The notes beneath the pieces are model-generated. The model had not been told where the DNA came from. It made no database searches and saw only the letters and a list, made by a program, of their open reading frames with translations. Below, piece by piece: positions 13,636-26,700 of a stretch of 64,000 nucleotides of DNA (position 1 is the first letter of the stretch; each line of letters begins with the position of its first letter). Source of the stretch: Brugia malayi (lineage: Eukaryota; Nematoda; Chromadorea; Rhabditida; Onchocercidae). The position numbers were made by a program, and so were the translations under genes. Where the stretch lies: positions 5,956,187 to 6,020,186 of the forward strand of contig NW_025062475.1 of assembly GCF_000002995.4 (NCBI RefSeq), given 5' to 3'.

Positions 13636-14784
13636 TTCAGCTCACCGTTCTCCAGGGGAGCATGTTTGCGATACTGGCAGCAAACAGTGACCGATATCAG
13701 AAACTGATCAGATCAAAATTCCCGAACCTTCTATGACTTACTTCCCGCTTTGCAGGTAGAAGAACATAACACACAAATATCGATCAGTCTAGAATAGGAA
13801 CAAACTTCGACGAAATAAACAGGTGCTGAACGGAAACGATGATTACGTGAAGCGTAATTCGTGGGACCCACGTGGGTTAGTGGGCAACACTAAGTGATAT
13901 ATATGATATGTGTAACAACAGTAGAAAAGTATTCACAACACTGGACAGAAATTCAAGCACGAAGAAGTGACAAACAAATCTCATAATTTAGAGCCAATAT
14001 TTCAACCAGTTAGTCATATTTGTCATGGTCATGATAAACTATCTGCACAAAAGAACTCTCTTCTGGTTCGTATAAATGATATTAGTCATCAATAAAATAT
14101 GCAAATGCACATAAAATAATCCATGAATTAATCCTCACAAATTGAATGCATTGCGATTAATTGTTCGGAAATATTCTAGTACAAACATCATATTGTGTCT
14201 GTTTCAATGCGACATTTGTTTATTATTGTTTGACAAATAGTAGAATTTGAAATGATGTAAAATTTCATCCCACATTTACGCATTGTATATAATATATCTG
14301 AGGAAAATTTTTAAATCTTCAATAAGATTTCAAGCCAAATAATTAACTGAGAATAGCCAAGTGATCAACTGAGAGCATATTTTTATGCTTTGTAACGAAT
14401 ATAAGTTGTTATTTTTATGTGTTCAATAAATGATCCTTATTAAGGAAAGTTTTTATTTTATTTCTTCATTTACTATTAGTAAAATAGATTTCGGTGAAAA
14501 CGCTGTAGTAATGAACTGATTGACATTCATCTTACGATATGTTTTTGATTATAATTATCAAAGAAATGAATACTGTTTGATGCATTTTGTTATTATTAGT
14601 AACAAATTCATTTTTTTTTTCCAGTGATATTTTACGCTAGTATCAATTTCTACGTGACCACAATAGGAAAAAACATGGGAATATGCAGATAAAGTTGATT
14701 CAGCGGGAGTATGTTCAATTATTTATTTTCAGTTTTTTTTTTTTTTTTTTTTTTGAAAATATGAGAATATAATAGTAACATTTA

Positions 14785-14894
14785 TCTTATGTAAGCAAAT
14801 CCTCATTGTACAACCACAGTTTTTTGCACAGCTTTCAGCATTTGAAATGCATACAAAATGAAGAAATGTACTAGAAATATTTCGGAAAAAATTC
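14785..14894. repeat. 110-bp direct repeat, copy 2
   Basis: Same orientation as 10347-10456, offset 4438 bases, two visible substitutions. Flanking sequences differ at once on both sides, so the repeat boundaries are sharp. Confidence 0.9.
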
Positions 14895-15589
14895 TAATAA
14901 AGTAATATTCAAGAATGCATATATCATCCGGCAATTGGTGATTAGCCGACTAGAAGGTTTCTCTCCCCTTGTTCATTGTGTATTGAGTCATCGTTTTCAC
15001 AATGATGAGGAAGGACAGATGAGTTTGTAACTGGCTAATTTGTTGTATGCTTATAAATGAAAGTACTTTTTGTACCAGTCGAGGTTGATACTTTCTTTCA
15101 TTTCACAGGGTTAGAGTCATAAAAAATTCTGAATTAATGAAGAATCGCATGCATAGGGTAAGAGCTGCACGAGATTTTTCTCACATTGAATAAGCTGAAA
15201 ACAATCGTTCAAGAATTTAGAGACATATGTTCTGTCATTCCATGCAACTAATTAAGCATCAGATTAGCAGAGAGACACTTATCAATCTACCTGCCATATT
15301 TATTAATAACTTTTAGCGTTACAGAATTCCTCTACTCCTACACATATATCTCTGATGGAGCAATTATTGGGATGATGGTGAAGAATGTCAATAATCCACA
15401 TAATGCTCGATTAGCAGGCCTGGCACATGTATTTCCGTCGTTATGTCTAATAACATGACGTTAATCTATTGATTAATACATCGGCGTGAATATTTCATTA
15501 CTCTCGCTTATTTCTCGGATACATCATGGAATTTCAATTTTTTATGCAAAATGACAATAAGTCGAAAAAGTCAAAAGATTTTTTGTTAG

Positions 15590-17340
15590 ATTTGTGATAC
15601 GCAAACCTATGTTTTATGCTACCTCTAATGTCACAAAGAAATCTAACTATGCTATTTTAGTTAAGGCAAATGTTAGTACAACAAAATTTGATTTTTTTGT
15701 TTGGTCTTTTGTTAATTTTTATCTACTTAATTCCATAAGAAATTTTTATGTAGCTTTTTGCTTTGGTCAATTTTTTAATTTAGGAAGACTCTTTTTGTCT
15801 TTTCTTTAGATTTCTGTCTAATCTTAACAATGGAGCAGATTTCAACTTGCAAATCATTATGCCTCACTATTTATCTGCAGTAGAAACAATGAATGTATTT
15901 AAAGATAAGCTGGAACCAAAACAGCCACAAACAATCTCATGCTTTGTCATCCCGAAAAAATTATATTAAAGAGTTAGAAAGTACATAAAGTAAGCATAGA
16001 GAAGTTAGTCACTTGCTGTAATCTTCAAGAATTAAATAAAATTACAACTTATGTGCAAATGCAGAATTCAAATTTAAAATTGAATGACGAGCTTGTCGAT
16101 TGTGTAGATAAGAAGATAATGACAAATTGTCAAAACATGGAGTTATCATTTGTTATTATCTTAATAAGATGCATATTAAAACAAACATATAATACCAAGT
16201 GCTCATCTCAAAACATCGATTTCTCCACTAAAATTGAATTAAATACAAAGGAATTTTCTTGGTCACTAATGAATTCAATTTCAAATAATACTCAGTTATT
16301 TCTATATTAATTAAGAATTTGCACTTGATTCTCATGAAGTTTTCTCATAAAATGAAATTTGCTAATAGAGGATGGTATTCCTGTATTTAAAGTTGCTATT
16401 CCCAAACAAAAAATCTTGTGGAGTAATCATCATTCCGATGTGTTTAAAATATATTGAAAATTCGAAAAAAAAAACGCTTCTTGCAGGATCAAATTATGTC
16501 AGGAAAATGAAATTAATATGAAGAGTGAACTTCGATAAAATTTTAATAACATCAGATAAGATTGTTTAATTTTATCAGTTCAAGTGACTTAAATTTTTAA
16601 TTTAATCTCTTAAAATGCAAGACTTTTTGCAATTTACTCATTGTAATTTCAATGCCAGTATGCAGTTTTATGAGCAAAATTTGAGGAATTTAAAAATGGG
16701 GTTAAAGGAATAACATAACAAACTAACTGCAATTAATTACAACAGTGGTATTAACATTCTCTTTGACTGCCATTTTAGGAAGAAAGAAATTTAAATTGAA
16801 ATTCCTTAAATGCACAAGTCTCTTCTACTACATAATGGAAAATAATAAACGAATGTGACATAAAGTGAACGACCTATTCGATTTTAAAAACATTTGAGGA
16901 TTCGATTAATTCTTTGATAAAATTTGTAAATTAGATAATTTTAATGAACATCTAAAACAACAAAAAACATTTCGTTTTGAATTGACAAAAGAGGACTCAC
17001 TGTTGACCGTCAGTGCAATGGAAAGTAAACATGGCAAATTGAAATGTCTATTGCGCTAAACATTATTTTTTCATGAGCCATTACTTTTTGTTGGAAATGA
17101 AGAAGTGAATACTGAAAAGCAGAGGAGAAGATAAATTTATATTTGTTTTGCAAAAGATGCATATGAAAACGGAAAGAATGAAAATTCAAATATTGTACAA
17201 ATCAGATTTTGAAATCAACGGCAAATTTTAAATGTAAGAAAAATCAATGCTTTAACTGAACATTTCGTGCAGAGATTTGTTGATTAAAATCGTGAAGTTC
17301 AAAATCAAAAAAGAATGGTAACTATAAGTGCAAGTGTTCA
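15590..17340 (+). pseudogene. Decayed coding-like segment, origin unknown
   Basis: Several stretches read as plausible protein on the + strand but are broken by stops. Examples are around 15594-15809, 15810-15969, 16053-16310 and about 16917-17200 (fragments such as KTFRFELTKEDSLL and LLFVGNEEVNTEKQ). Frames do not join through credible splice sites, and base composition is more A-rich than the nearby exons. It could be an old pseudogene, a decayed mobile element or a nuclear insertion of endosymbiont DNA, which is known in filarial genomes. I could not assign a family. Confidence 0.25.
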
Positions 17341-18155
17341 ACTTCACTTCTTAAAAATAAATTCTTACTTAAATATTACTTAAACAAATTAATGCTTAAT
17401 TTTTTACTGCTAGTAAACAAGAAAAGGTATGAAAGGCTTCGGAGAAAGAGGTATTCTTCCCTGTTTTTTCGTTGGAGAATTCACTCTCGAAAAAAAGAAA
17501 TGCATCCTATCATTCAATGATATATATAATAAGAATTTCGATTGATTGAATTTGTTTAGACACACCATTTCTTTAACTGTACAAGTATTGTTATATAAAA
17601 AATGAAAAAAGGCTGAAAAGATCACCTAGCCCAACATTATATTGTTTAACCTAACCCTCTAACTTTTTGTAACATTTGTCAAATATTTCTTCTACCACAG
17701 CAGCATTGAATATTCATTAATTGAAAGAATCAGTTTTTTTTCCACCAAAAAGTTATAATTACTACTTTCCAATGGACATCAAAATTGATATCAACATTAT
17801 AAAGTATTATAAGCAAGAATTTCTTAAATATGCTTGATATTTAAATATGCAGAAATTAAAAGATATTAACTGAGACGAAGAGTATAAATAATTCTCCGTC
17901 TGGTTCATTTATTTGTATAATTAGTCTATCGGTTAGAAATCTTCCACGTCTGTAAAGTGTGAATTGTAATACATCATCTCACGTTCACAACTTGTTTATT
18001 TTCAAATTTTGCAATAAAAGAATATTTTTTTCGAAATATTCAGATTTACTTACTTATAATTTTAAGAGCAGTCTTTTCTTTTGAAAACAAAAGTAGTACT
18101 GGAAGTTTTATATGTTTTATATGTAGTAGCAAATAATAGTGGCGACAAATAGGGG

Positions 18156-18790
18156 ATGAACAACAGCAGTTTCAACAGCAAACAAGCATCACCTTTACCG
18201 CCGCCTACATCTCCGCTAGCTCATTCATATGCACCCCCGCTACCACTTCCAATTCCTCCATCATCTCCAGCATTTGCCCCTCCAATTCCAAAAGGTACCA
18301 ATCAAGAGTCGCAATATGATTGCTTAAAAAACTTATGCAAACAGCATCTAGGCATTTTCAATAACATTTGATTTTAATTTTAATTTTTATAAAAGAAACA
18401 TTCATTACGAATTAATTCTACGAAAATAGTCCAAATGCAACTAATTCCAATGGTATATATTTCACATATCTTTTCGCTAATAGTCTTTTCCTAATAGTTA
18501 GAAAATTAGCTATTCAAATTACTTAATTTTAATTTCTAAAAAAAAAAGTCTGCTTTTATTCTGTGCAATTTGCTAATGTTTGTTTTTTTTTTTTCCGAAC
18601 ATTGAAGAATTTGAAACGAAAAAATGAATTTCAAAACCTTTTAAATCAAACAAACTTGATGTATAACTTTTCAGTTCCGGAAAAAGTGAGTTATTGATAT
18701 TCAGTATTTCTTATGCAGTTGAAACGTTGCCCATCAGATCCTGTTACAATGATGTTAAAATCTATTGCCAATTTAAATCATTGTAATTAA
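18156..18790 (+). CDS. Possible small proline-rich protein
   Basis: An ATG at 18156 opens a 46-codon exon (18156-18294) rich in Pro and Ser (SPLPPPTSPLAH, APPLPLPIPP). It ends at an AAAAG/GTACC donor in phase 1. An 11-nt candidate microexon (18675-18685, between TTTTCAG and GTGAGT) and a last exon (18719-18790, ending LNHCN then stop) keep frame, giving 73 aa. No homologue is recognised. An alternative partner is the exon at 19082-19218, which also accepts phase 1. Low certainty; a chance combination cannot be excluded. Confidence 0.3.
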
Positions 18791-19081
18791 TTAATATAAT
18801 CTAATCAATAAAATCTAAAACTCTAATTATGGTACCACTGAGCTTTCTTTAAAGGAAAGAAGTAGTGGTGGAAATGAATTTGGAACGATCTCTTTGTTCG
18901 GCTCAGACCAAAGTACCATTTTCAAATTTCAAACAACGAATAATTCCACTCACAGTTTATACGTTTTTAATCATTTTAAAATTTATACAACAGATTTTGC
19001 ATTTTTTAATATTTACTATCACTTTTATGATAGTGATGACTAAATGATGTTGGAGTGATAGTTAATTCAAGAAAATTTTAG

Positions 19082-19218
19082 GAAAGCTCAAAAAACAAAA
19101 GATGAAAACAATACCAACAAAGAAAGGAAAATTGATAATGTTTGCCTTTTCGATCTGTTTCGGCGTTTCACTTTTTACCTTTCTGTTCGCAGTAATATTG
19201 TTCATAGTTCGAGTGTGA
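19082..19218 (+). CDS. Possible terminal exon with one membrane segment
   Basis: After an ATTTTAG acceptor, a lysine-rich stretch (KLKKQKMKTIPTKKGK) is followed by a hydrophobic run of about 20 residues (FAFSICFGVSLFTFLFAVIL) and a stop at 19216-19218. This is the layout of a short tail-anchored or single-pass C-terminus. It starts in phase 1 and could therefore continue the proline-rich exon ending at 18294. It could also start at its own ATG (19102). Confidence 0.3.
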
Positions 19219-22200
19219 TATTATCTACATCTTTCCAAACTAATCACTTTAAATCATGAAGATCAAAAATAAACGGAATAATTAGGAAAATATGGGGAAG
19301 TGTTCGAGAATTTTGAAGTGTTTCACTAAAATCGTAATGCATCTCGACTCTTATAGCACACTGTGACATTAACTGTTGAACACGTGCATGTACTTATAAT
19401 TAAATCCATTGAAATTATCGTTGACGCGATGACGACATACCGCATTCCGTGAAGTATCATGATTTATAAACACGTATTGCCATCACTATTAATTCTTGCA
19501 GTACCTTACTTAAAATCAGATCGCTTACTTCAATTCACTTTGTCTGCACATTTTCGCGACAGTCAAATTATTCATTCCACACCAATGAGATATTCGATGT
19601 GCAAATTATTCCTTGCATTGGTTATTCATATTAATATACAGATAGGACTGCTTCGCATTGTTATTCTCATGGATTTTATCTAGGAAGATTCTAATTCGTC
19701 ATTCGTGTTTCTAGTAATATATTTTATCAGGTATCTTACGATTGTTTCTAATTTTAGAATGGAAAATCTCACTACATTTGTAAGCTTTTCCTTTCGACTT
19801 GATTTATTTTTTAACCTGCTTTTTTAATTCGACAATTTAACTGAGTTATTTGAAGTATGACAAACTTGATTTAGAAGAAATGATGTTAAGTGAAAAGATC
19901 AACTGATTCATTCAAGCAATAACAATTTAGTGATGAAGATATGATATTGATAGTGTTGTGTATAATGTATAAAAGAGAATATAACCATAGAGTAAAAAAA
20001 AAAAAAACAATAATTTTGAACATTTATTAAGAGTTGAAATCGCTCTAAATTACTTTTAACAACAATGTCAAAAAGTTTATCCTGTCATCGTTGTCACTTT
20101 CTGTTTGCATAGGTTTTTAGTTGTAAATATGATTAATTAGTTATAACGTGAAAACCGTTGAATATTGGTATCATCCATTACAGCTAATTTTTAGTACATA
20201 AACAAAAACGATTGACTAGTCGAACAAGTACCATAAAAGTTCAAAAATAAAGTTGCTAACCTACTGAAAACAAAATATTTTTTTTTTTCTTTGTATGACG
20301 ACAAAGTAAGATTCAATATAAGCCAGTGACATTTAACGGTATTTTTTAATTACAATCTACAAATAGACACAATGAAATCATGCCAATGCTACGAATCATG
20401 AAATCATCTGCTCATATAAGTCATATTTTTATATTCGCTTTATTCGTTCAAAAATTTGAAATCACTTCACAAGATACTATAATAGTTTATTAACAGGATC
20501 AATATACTGCGCTGAAGAACTTATGTCAACTAAACTGCTTAAAGCATTTCGCTTTTCTTCTGGATTCTTTCGCTAAAGCTTTTGAGTGAATCTTTTTTAT
20601 TTTGCAGATTTTCTTATCCACTGTTTTGCTTTTTCCCTGATTTGCTATTAATTAAAAAGTTTAACATATGCATTAATCTGGGATCAATCCCTTGAAATAT
20701 AGCCTAACAATATACTCATTGTATTTCAGAGATTGACTTGAGACATATCTATCACTGAGACTATATCTGTACAATTTTTGGAGCTTAAGCAAAATTAATT
20801 CACACAGATTTCAAAAAAATAGTAAATATTGTAGTGACTAAAATATTGCAGTAAAACGAGTTATAATTGCCGTAGTAAAATATGATGAGTATGATAATCA
20901 TAAGCATCGTAATCAATATAATGATGTATCATAATAAGCACAGTATTAAAGTGCAACAAAATACCATTACAAATATACGGCACAACAAAATATTGTACCG
21001 TAGCATAATACGATGTCAATTAAATACCGCATAATAAGTATTGCAGCAAAAAGTGTGATAAGTCCCATAACAAGCTAAGAGTATAGTGAGACTAACACAG
21101 GATTTCACACTGTTGTCAAACGAGTTTACTTGTATAGAATAACACCAAAAAAGTCATATAAGGAAATAGTTTTAAAGGGATCAACAAGCCGAAAGAATAC
21201 TTGTGTACAGCAGATACAGCCTCGATCAATATGTAAACAATCGTGAAACGATATTTTGGAGTTCAAACAAGGATTAAAGTGCAACGCCGAATGAAAGGTC
21301 GTATAGATACAGTAATGCGCCTGGTCAGTAAAACTAAGATCACAAGAAGCCGACCTAGAGATAGAGCTCGAAGGATTTGAAAGGAATGGGTCAGCAGAGG
21401 GAGCTCAGTTTTGAATATTTCATTCAATATTTAGATAGATACATTTTTTAGTGATTTTTGGATAGATTCGATTCGGTACGGCATATTCGAAGCACTAGTT
21501 TCATAGTGGATCGATAGTGACATGAAAGTACGACAATTTAGTTAACATTCAATGGACTATTGGTATAATTCAACATTTTAGGTGTGTTGGTTTCCACTCT
21601 ATTATTATATAAATACGGTATTGCATGATACTACACAAAACTAATAAAGCTTGAAAATTTGTGGAGGTGAAAACACGATTTTTAAAAAGTAAAAAAGTCG
21701 ATTTTGCTTCTTTTGTTTTAAAAGTTTGTCATAGTGATGAAGAAAATATATATACATTGGTATAAATGAAACAATGGAACATAAAAGTTCTGTTTCAAAG
21801 CTTCCTTTGTGTATAGGTGCTCCTCGAAATCCTTTAGCTGATTTCATTTTCTTGAGAGAAATAAAAAAAGGTGAACATCTAAGAAAGACTATTACAGGAC
21901 AAACACAGAAATAATAACAAACGACAAAGAAACTGCTAATTGTCTAATTAAGAGTATTTTTCTCTCCTCATCCTCTTTAAAGACATTTCTCCTTCCTTTC
22001 TCTTTCATTTCTCAGCTATAAAGGCAATAAAAGCATCAATACAAACAGCAGCAATCTGGTTTTTGTTAATAAATGTAATGTGTTTTGGCTTGAAGCCATC
22101 ACAATTTTGGATAGTTATCAGCTATACCAGTTTTTCTAATTTACAATATGCTGCTTTCAGTTGTAAATGAATTCTCATTTAACAATTATTGCAAGCCAAA

Positions 22201-23788
22201 CCAGCGAAGGTATTCGTAACCCTGATTCGGCTAACCGAATGACCAGATGCAACACACAAGTGACCTATAGGCTCACTCGGTCATATTTGTCATGCAATAG
22301 AAAACAAGATATTATTTCAAGCTTATCCGTATACCGAATAGCGATGTGAAGTCTGCGTAAAAATTGTGTATTGAGGAAAATAAATGAAGATATTAAATTT
22401 GCAATAATTTTAGAAATAGGCATGTCATCAGTTGCTAAAGTTTGGCTAATGTTTGTTTATAAGCTGGTGGTAATATTTGCATAAACGGATTTTGCGTAAC
22501 AGAAAGAAAAATGTGCAATGTAGCATATATCAATAAGCATAGATATGGTAGCATCCAAAAATTAGAACATTTTTTCTCCAGTTTAAGCTAATTTATGTGA
22601 AAATATTTCAGATTGCAGCCATTTTAATAATTTATTACTTTCTGATCTTTTACAATGGAAATTTTGAATTATTAAGCAAAATATTATGTGAATTTAAGTG
22701 AATAAAATGTGATTAAAACTTATCTTTTGCTGGATGACTATCTCTTTAGAGGAAAGAAACCAGAATAATTGACAGATATAGAGAAATGGAATAGATGTTC
22801 TTATTTTTATAGTTTTTCGGAGCGTTTTTTTGGAAGTTAAGTGCTCTGTTTTTTCAAGGGTAATGAAAGTTTGCAAGCCAGAAGCACAGAAGTAAAATAG
22901 CTTATAAAAAAGGATCTTTAGAATTCTCTGGTCCATGTAAATTCTTAAGGATCGACTGATTTCTACACTAGAAAACAGGTAATAGCACTGAAATAGATTT
23001 GAATGTGAACTTACAAGTAATGCTGGTTTCTTATGTATCATAGTTCTTGATAGAGATTTGCTATAAGGAAACTATTTTCTGTTATTTCAAAATTTACCAA
23101 GAATTTTTATTGCTACAAAACGTTTTAGTCACTATAATATATAATTGAGAATGAGGAAATAATTTCACATCACATAATAATAATGTGCTCAATTTTTTTA
23201 AGCATATGACAATATCAGATTTGAACTGTCAGGGACATCTTATTTATGCATTCGACTGATTCAATAAACAACTATATAAATGTACTTAATAAACTACATA
23301 CTAGCTTTTGAATATTTTGTAGAAGAAATTTCTCATTGCATTATTATCTGTCCGACATTACTCGATCTACCCCTCAAAGTGTAAAATTTCTATCATTATT
23401 TCAATAACATATCTCATCAGAAGACAGATATTTCTCATCCTTATCCGTTCCAATAAATTTTATAGACTTTTTTTTTTTTTTTTTTTTTTGCAAAAAACTA
23501 TGCTTTTGTATATTTACTGTAAGTGAACAATATTGTCATCACTTTTTAATGTAGTCAAAAGTTTTTGGAAATATTTTACTCATTTATCAATGTTATTGAC
23601 TATTCAATTGGTCGAATAGCAAATGATAATAAAAGTATATGTTTTTGCAGAGTACTATATTAACATAAAAAATTATAACATTTGTATATAATGTCTCATA
23701 AGAACGATTATGTAAGAAGGTTGTTTTCTGCACTAATTTAATGACTGCGAAGTAAAAGTATCATAACTAATTCTTCTTTAACTTATAA
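19219..23788. other. Gene-poor stretch
   Basis: No gene supported. A 60-codon ORF at 22167-22349 has an ATG six bases after a TTTCAG acceptor and ordinary codon use, so it may be a first exon or small gene; nothing downstream confirms it. Bases 20870-21080 are a loose quasi-repeat of ATAATA/GTAGTA-type units. A T-run lies at about 23469-23489. Confidence 0.5.
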
Positions 23789-26700
23789 TCAGATTTTACT
23801 TAGTTCTTCTTTTAGAATCTTCTGAATGGTACTAAGAATAGCTGCATCAGACCGACTGATACCAAGTGAGATGAATTCAGCTCTGGTGAGCAATAAAAAA
23901 GTTTCATAGTCTATTTCTTGTTCCTCTAATTTCTGACACATATCTGGAGAGCACCTTCTATTTAGAAGATCCCAGTATTTCTCTGGAAAATGAATCAATT
24001 ACATCAATCTAAATAACAGTTTGCAATCTATCGCAGAATTTTCGATTCGTTGTATGTTTATCTCAAAGTTAACTAACGAGAAATATGAAACATGAAAAAT
24101 TTTACAGATCGAGGTCATGCGGCAGACATGCGGCTTCCTGACTTGATTAAAATTCAGTTAAAATCATTTAAAATTATAGTTTCAAATCACTTTTTTTCTG
24201 TTTAATAAAAAAGCATTTCGAACCTATTGAGGCTATTATGAATCTATCAGTTGTCTTGATGAATAATTAGAAATGTTTTTATGAAACTGTTAAATATAGT
24301 ATTTTATCATAATAATTACATTACACGTCTCGTTAGTTAAAAATTAAATTATAATTTCATTAAATTATAATTAAAGCGAATGAATCACTAACTCTCATAT
24401 TTGTAAGTTGAACACAATTCACTTATACTTTCAATCATCGGAACTTCACTGTCCTGACAACCATCTGTTTTCAGTATCATTGATAGATTTGAGCTGCTTG
24501 ATGAAGTCATCGAATAGCTGAGTGCATTAGGAGTATTTTATTAGCTCAATGTCTTTAGAGATATTTTCCTAAAATCGTTAATTATTCTTTACTTTTTTGG
24601 TGATCCGGAACCAAAATGGAACAGAATGGATTGAAGTTTCGAAATACTGTTGCACTGTTGCTGTCGTATATGTAAATAATTGGTGTTGACCAGCGATGGC
24701 GTCGTATGAAAATTTGACGATTGAGCAAGTGAACCATCCTAAAAACAGGAAATGAGTGAAAAAGGCTAATTGCAAATTCAAATTGCATAATGAAGCATGT
24801 CTACTTTTGTAGTCCTTTTACGCAAGCAACAATCATTCATTAAACATCGGCACTGTTCCTGCTCATCAGTATTGACCATAATTCTCTCTTCCTGCAAATA
24901 TTATATTCACCTTAAAAGAGGTTTTTTGAAGATTGGAGTTTTTACTATTTTTAACTCAATCAGCTAATTTGTTTAGTTTTATTTTACCTGAGAAGACAAA
25001 TTCGTTTCACTTTTTAAGTTTTAATGTGCACTGATATGTGGCAAGGAATAAGGAAGAAAGAAATTACTTTATGCAAAATTAAGGAAGAAAATGAAACTAT
25101 TTCAAAGAACAAATTTCTAAGCTTACCAAAACTGGTTTTGGATTGGTCTTGAAACCATTTGGTGTACCACTCACTTCAAAACAAGTACAGGGAGAATCTG
25201 GCCAAGCAAGAGCACTAAATAGTTCTTTAGGCACCCAATTTGATTTCATACCCATATTTTGAACAACTTTCTGCAGAAAACTCTGCTGGCTAGCACCTAT
25301 TACTAATTTGATTGGCTGATGACACATCGACTAAAATGAACAGTTTGTTCAGTCGCTTAAGCGATTTTCCATTTCCAAACATTATAAGTGTGTATGTAAT
25401 TGCCAAAGCAACTTAATTGGAGAATGAGTCCGGAGATTTTATTTTTAAATCAAATTTTTTTTTTTCTTTTCGTATAATTTTTTCTTTTTTTTTCTTTTTT
25501 GAATAAAAATGAATAAAATGACAAACTGAAATGAAGAGAACCGATGGTGAAAGGCGGTTGTTTAGCTTTTTTGACTAAAAGAAAGGTTAGAGTTGCAACC
25601 TGAAATTAGATAAATGAACCGCTAGCTATACTTGGCTTTTTCCGCGAATTCTCGATATCTTTTGCAATGTCGCTGCCATTCTTTTAATGAGACGCATTTT
25701 GTGCCCTGATCCTTTCAGTAACATTTGAATGGTTGATGATGAGATACCATCTGAAGCAATGAATATCTAATAAGGGGATTTATCAAAATGATAAGGCATT
25801 CTTGAAAATCTCTTTTAATTCACCACCAATTTCAGAGGTAGTAAAAACTGGTAATAAATGTTTGACATAAATTTTTCAATGAATATGAGAAAGTCGTAAT
25901 TTAGTAGAATTTTTGGATAGCATTTAATTTGACTTTTAGTTCGAAATAAATAAATATCTTATACATGGAAAACTTCCCGAAATTACCGGAATTGGATGCT
26001 AGTTCAAAGAGCGAAAACTGACAACCGTTTGTACTTTGACTGGCACCTTTCTTTACCAGATATTGTGTTAATGCATCGTTGCTGCAATGTTTTTTTTCAT
26101 TAATGAGATTTCCAAAAATTTTAAATCAATAAGTAAATCAACGAAGATTATTCAATGTAGAATTTGAATTAAAAATAAAAATTTGACTAAAAATAAACAA
26201 ACAGGAAAAAGCATACCCACACACAATCGCAATCATAATTGGTGTAAAACCGTAATAAGATGCGTTTATATTACAATTGTGTTGCAGTAATATTTGCACC
26301 TGAATTTCAGATTCTGAAGGAATAGCGTAGATCCCATTCCTTTTTCAGTCCAAGTTTTTCAAATTTTTTTGCTTCATATTTTTTCTCATCTTTCTTCTTT
26401 TGAAGATGTTCAAAAAGTTCGTAAAAAAAATTTGCTTCACTTACCATGGAAATGCTACCAACAATGGCAGCGTACATCAATGGCGTAGTACCAGTTGGTA
26501 GTTCAGCATAATCATTTAAATTCATAATGTAATCTACAAGTGCTACCTTATGATCACGTATCAGACATCGAATATCTGCAGTCTTTCTTGGTATTTCAAC
26601 TTCTGAACAATATTTCTCAGAAAAGATGTGACAAAAATACTTATGAGTACTTATTATTTCTATTAGATATTTAAATTTTTGGATCTATTTTATTGCAAAA

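Larger units (their letters stand above)
13636..18155. other. Gene-poor AT-rich stretch
   Basis: No gene supported. It contains the second 110-bp repeat copy (14785-14894), a T-run near 14735-14752 and a decayed coding-looking segment (15590-17340). Confidence 0.6.

Noticed and set aside
13098..13736. Overlapping ORFs rich in Arg, Glu and Gly
   Set aside because: They arise from the purine tract; all forward frames are open because stops need T.
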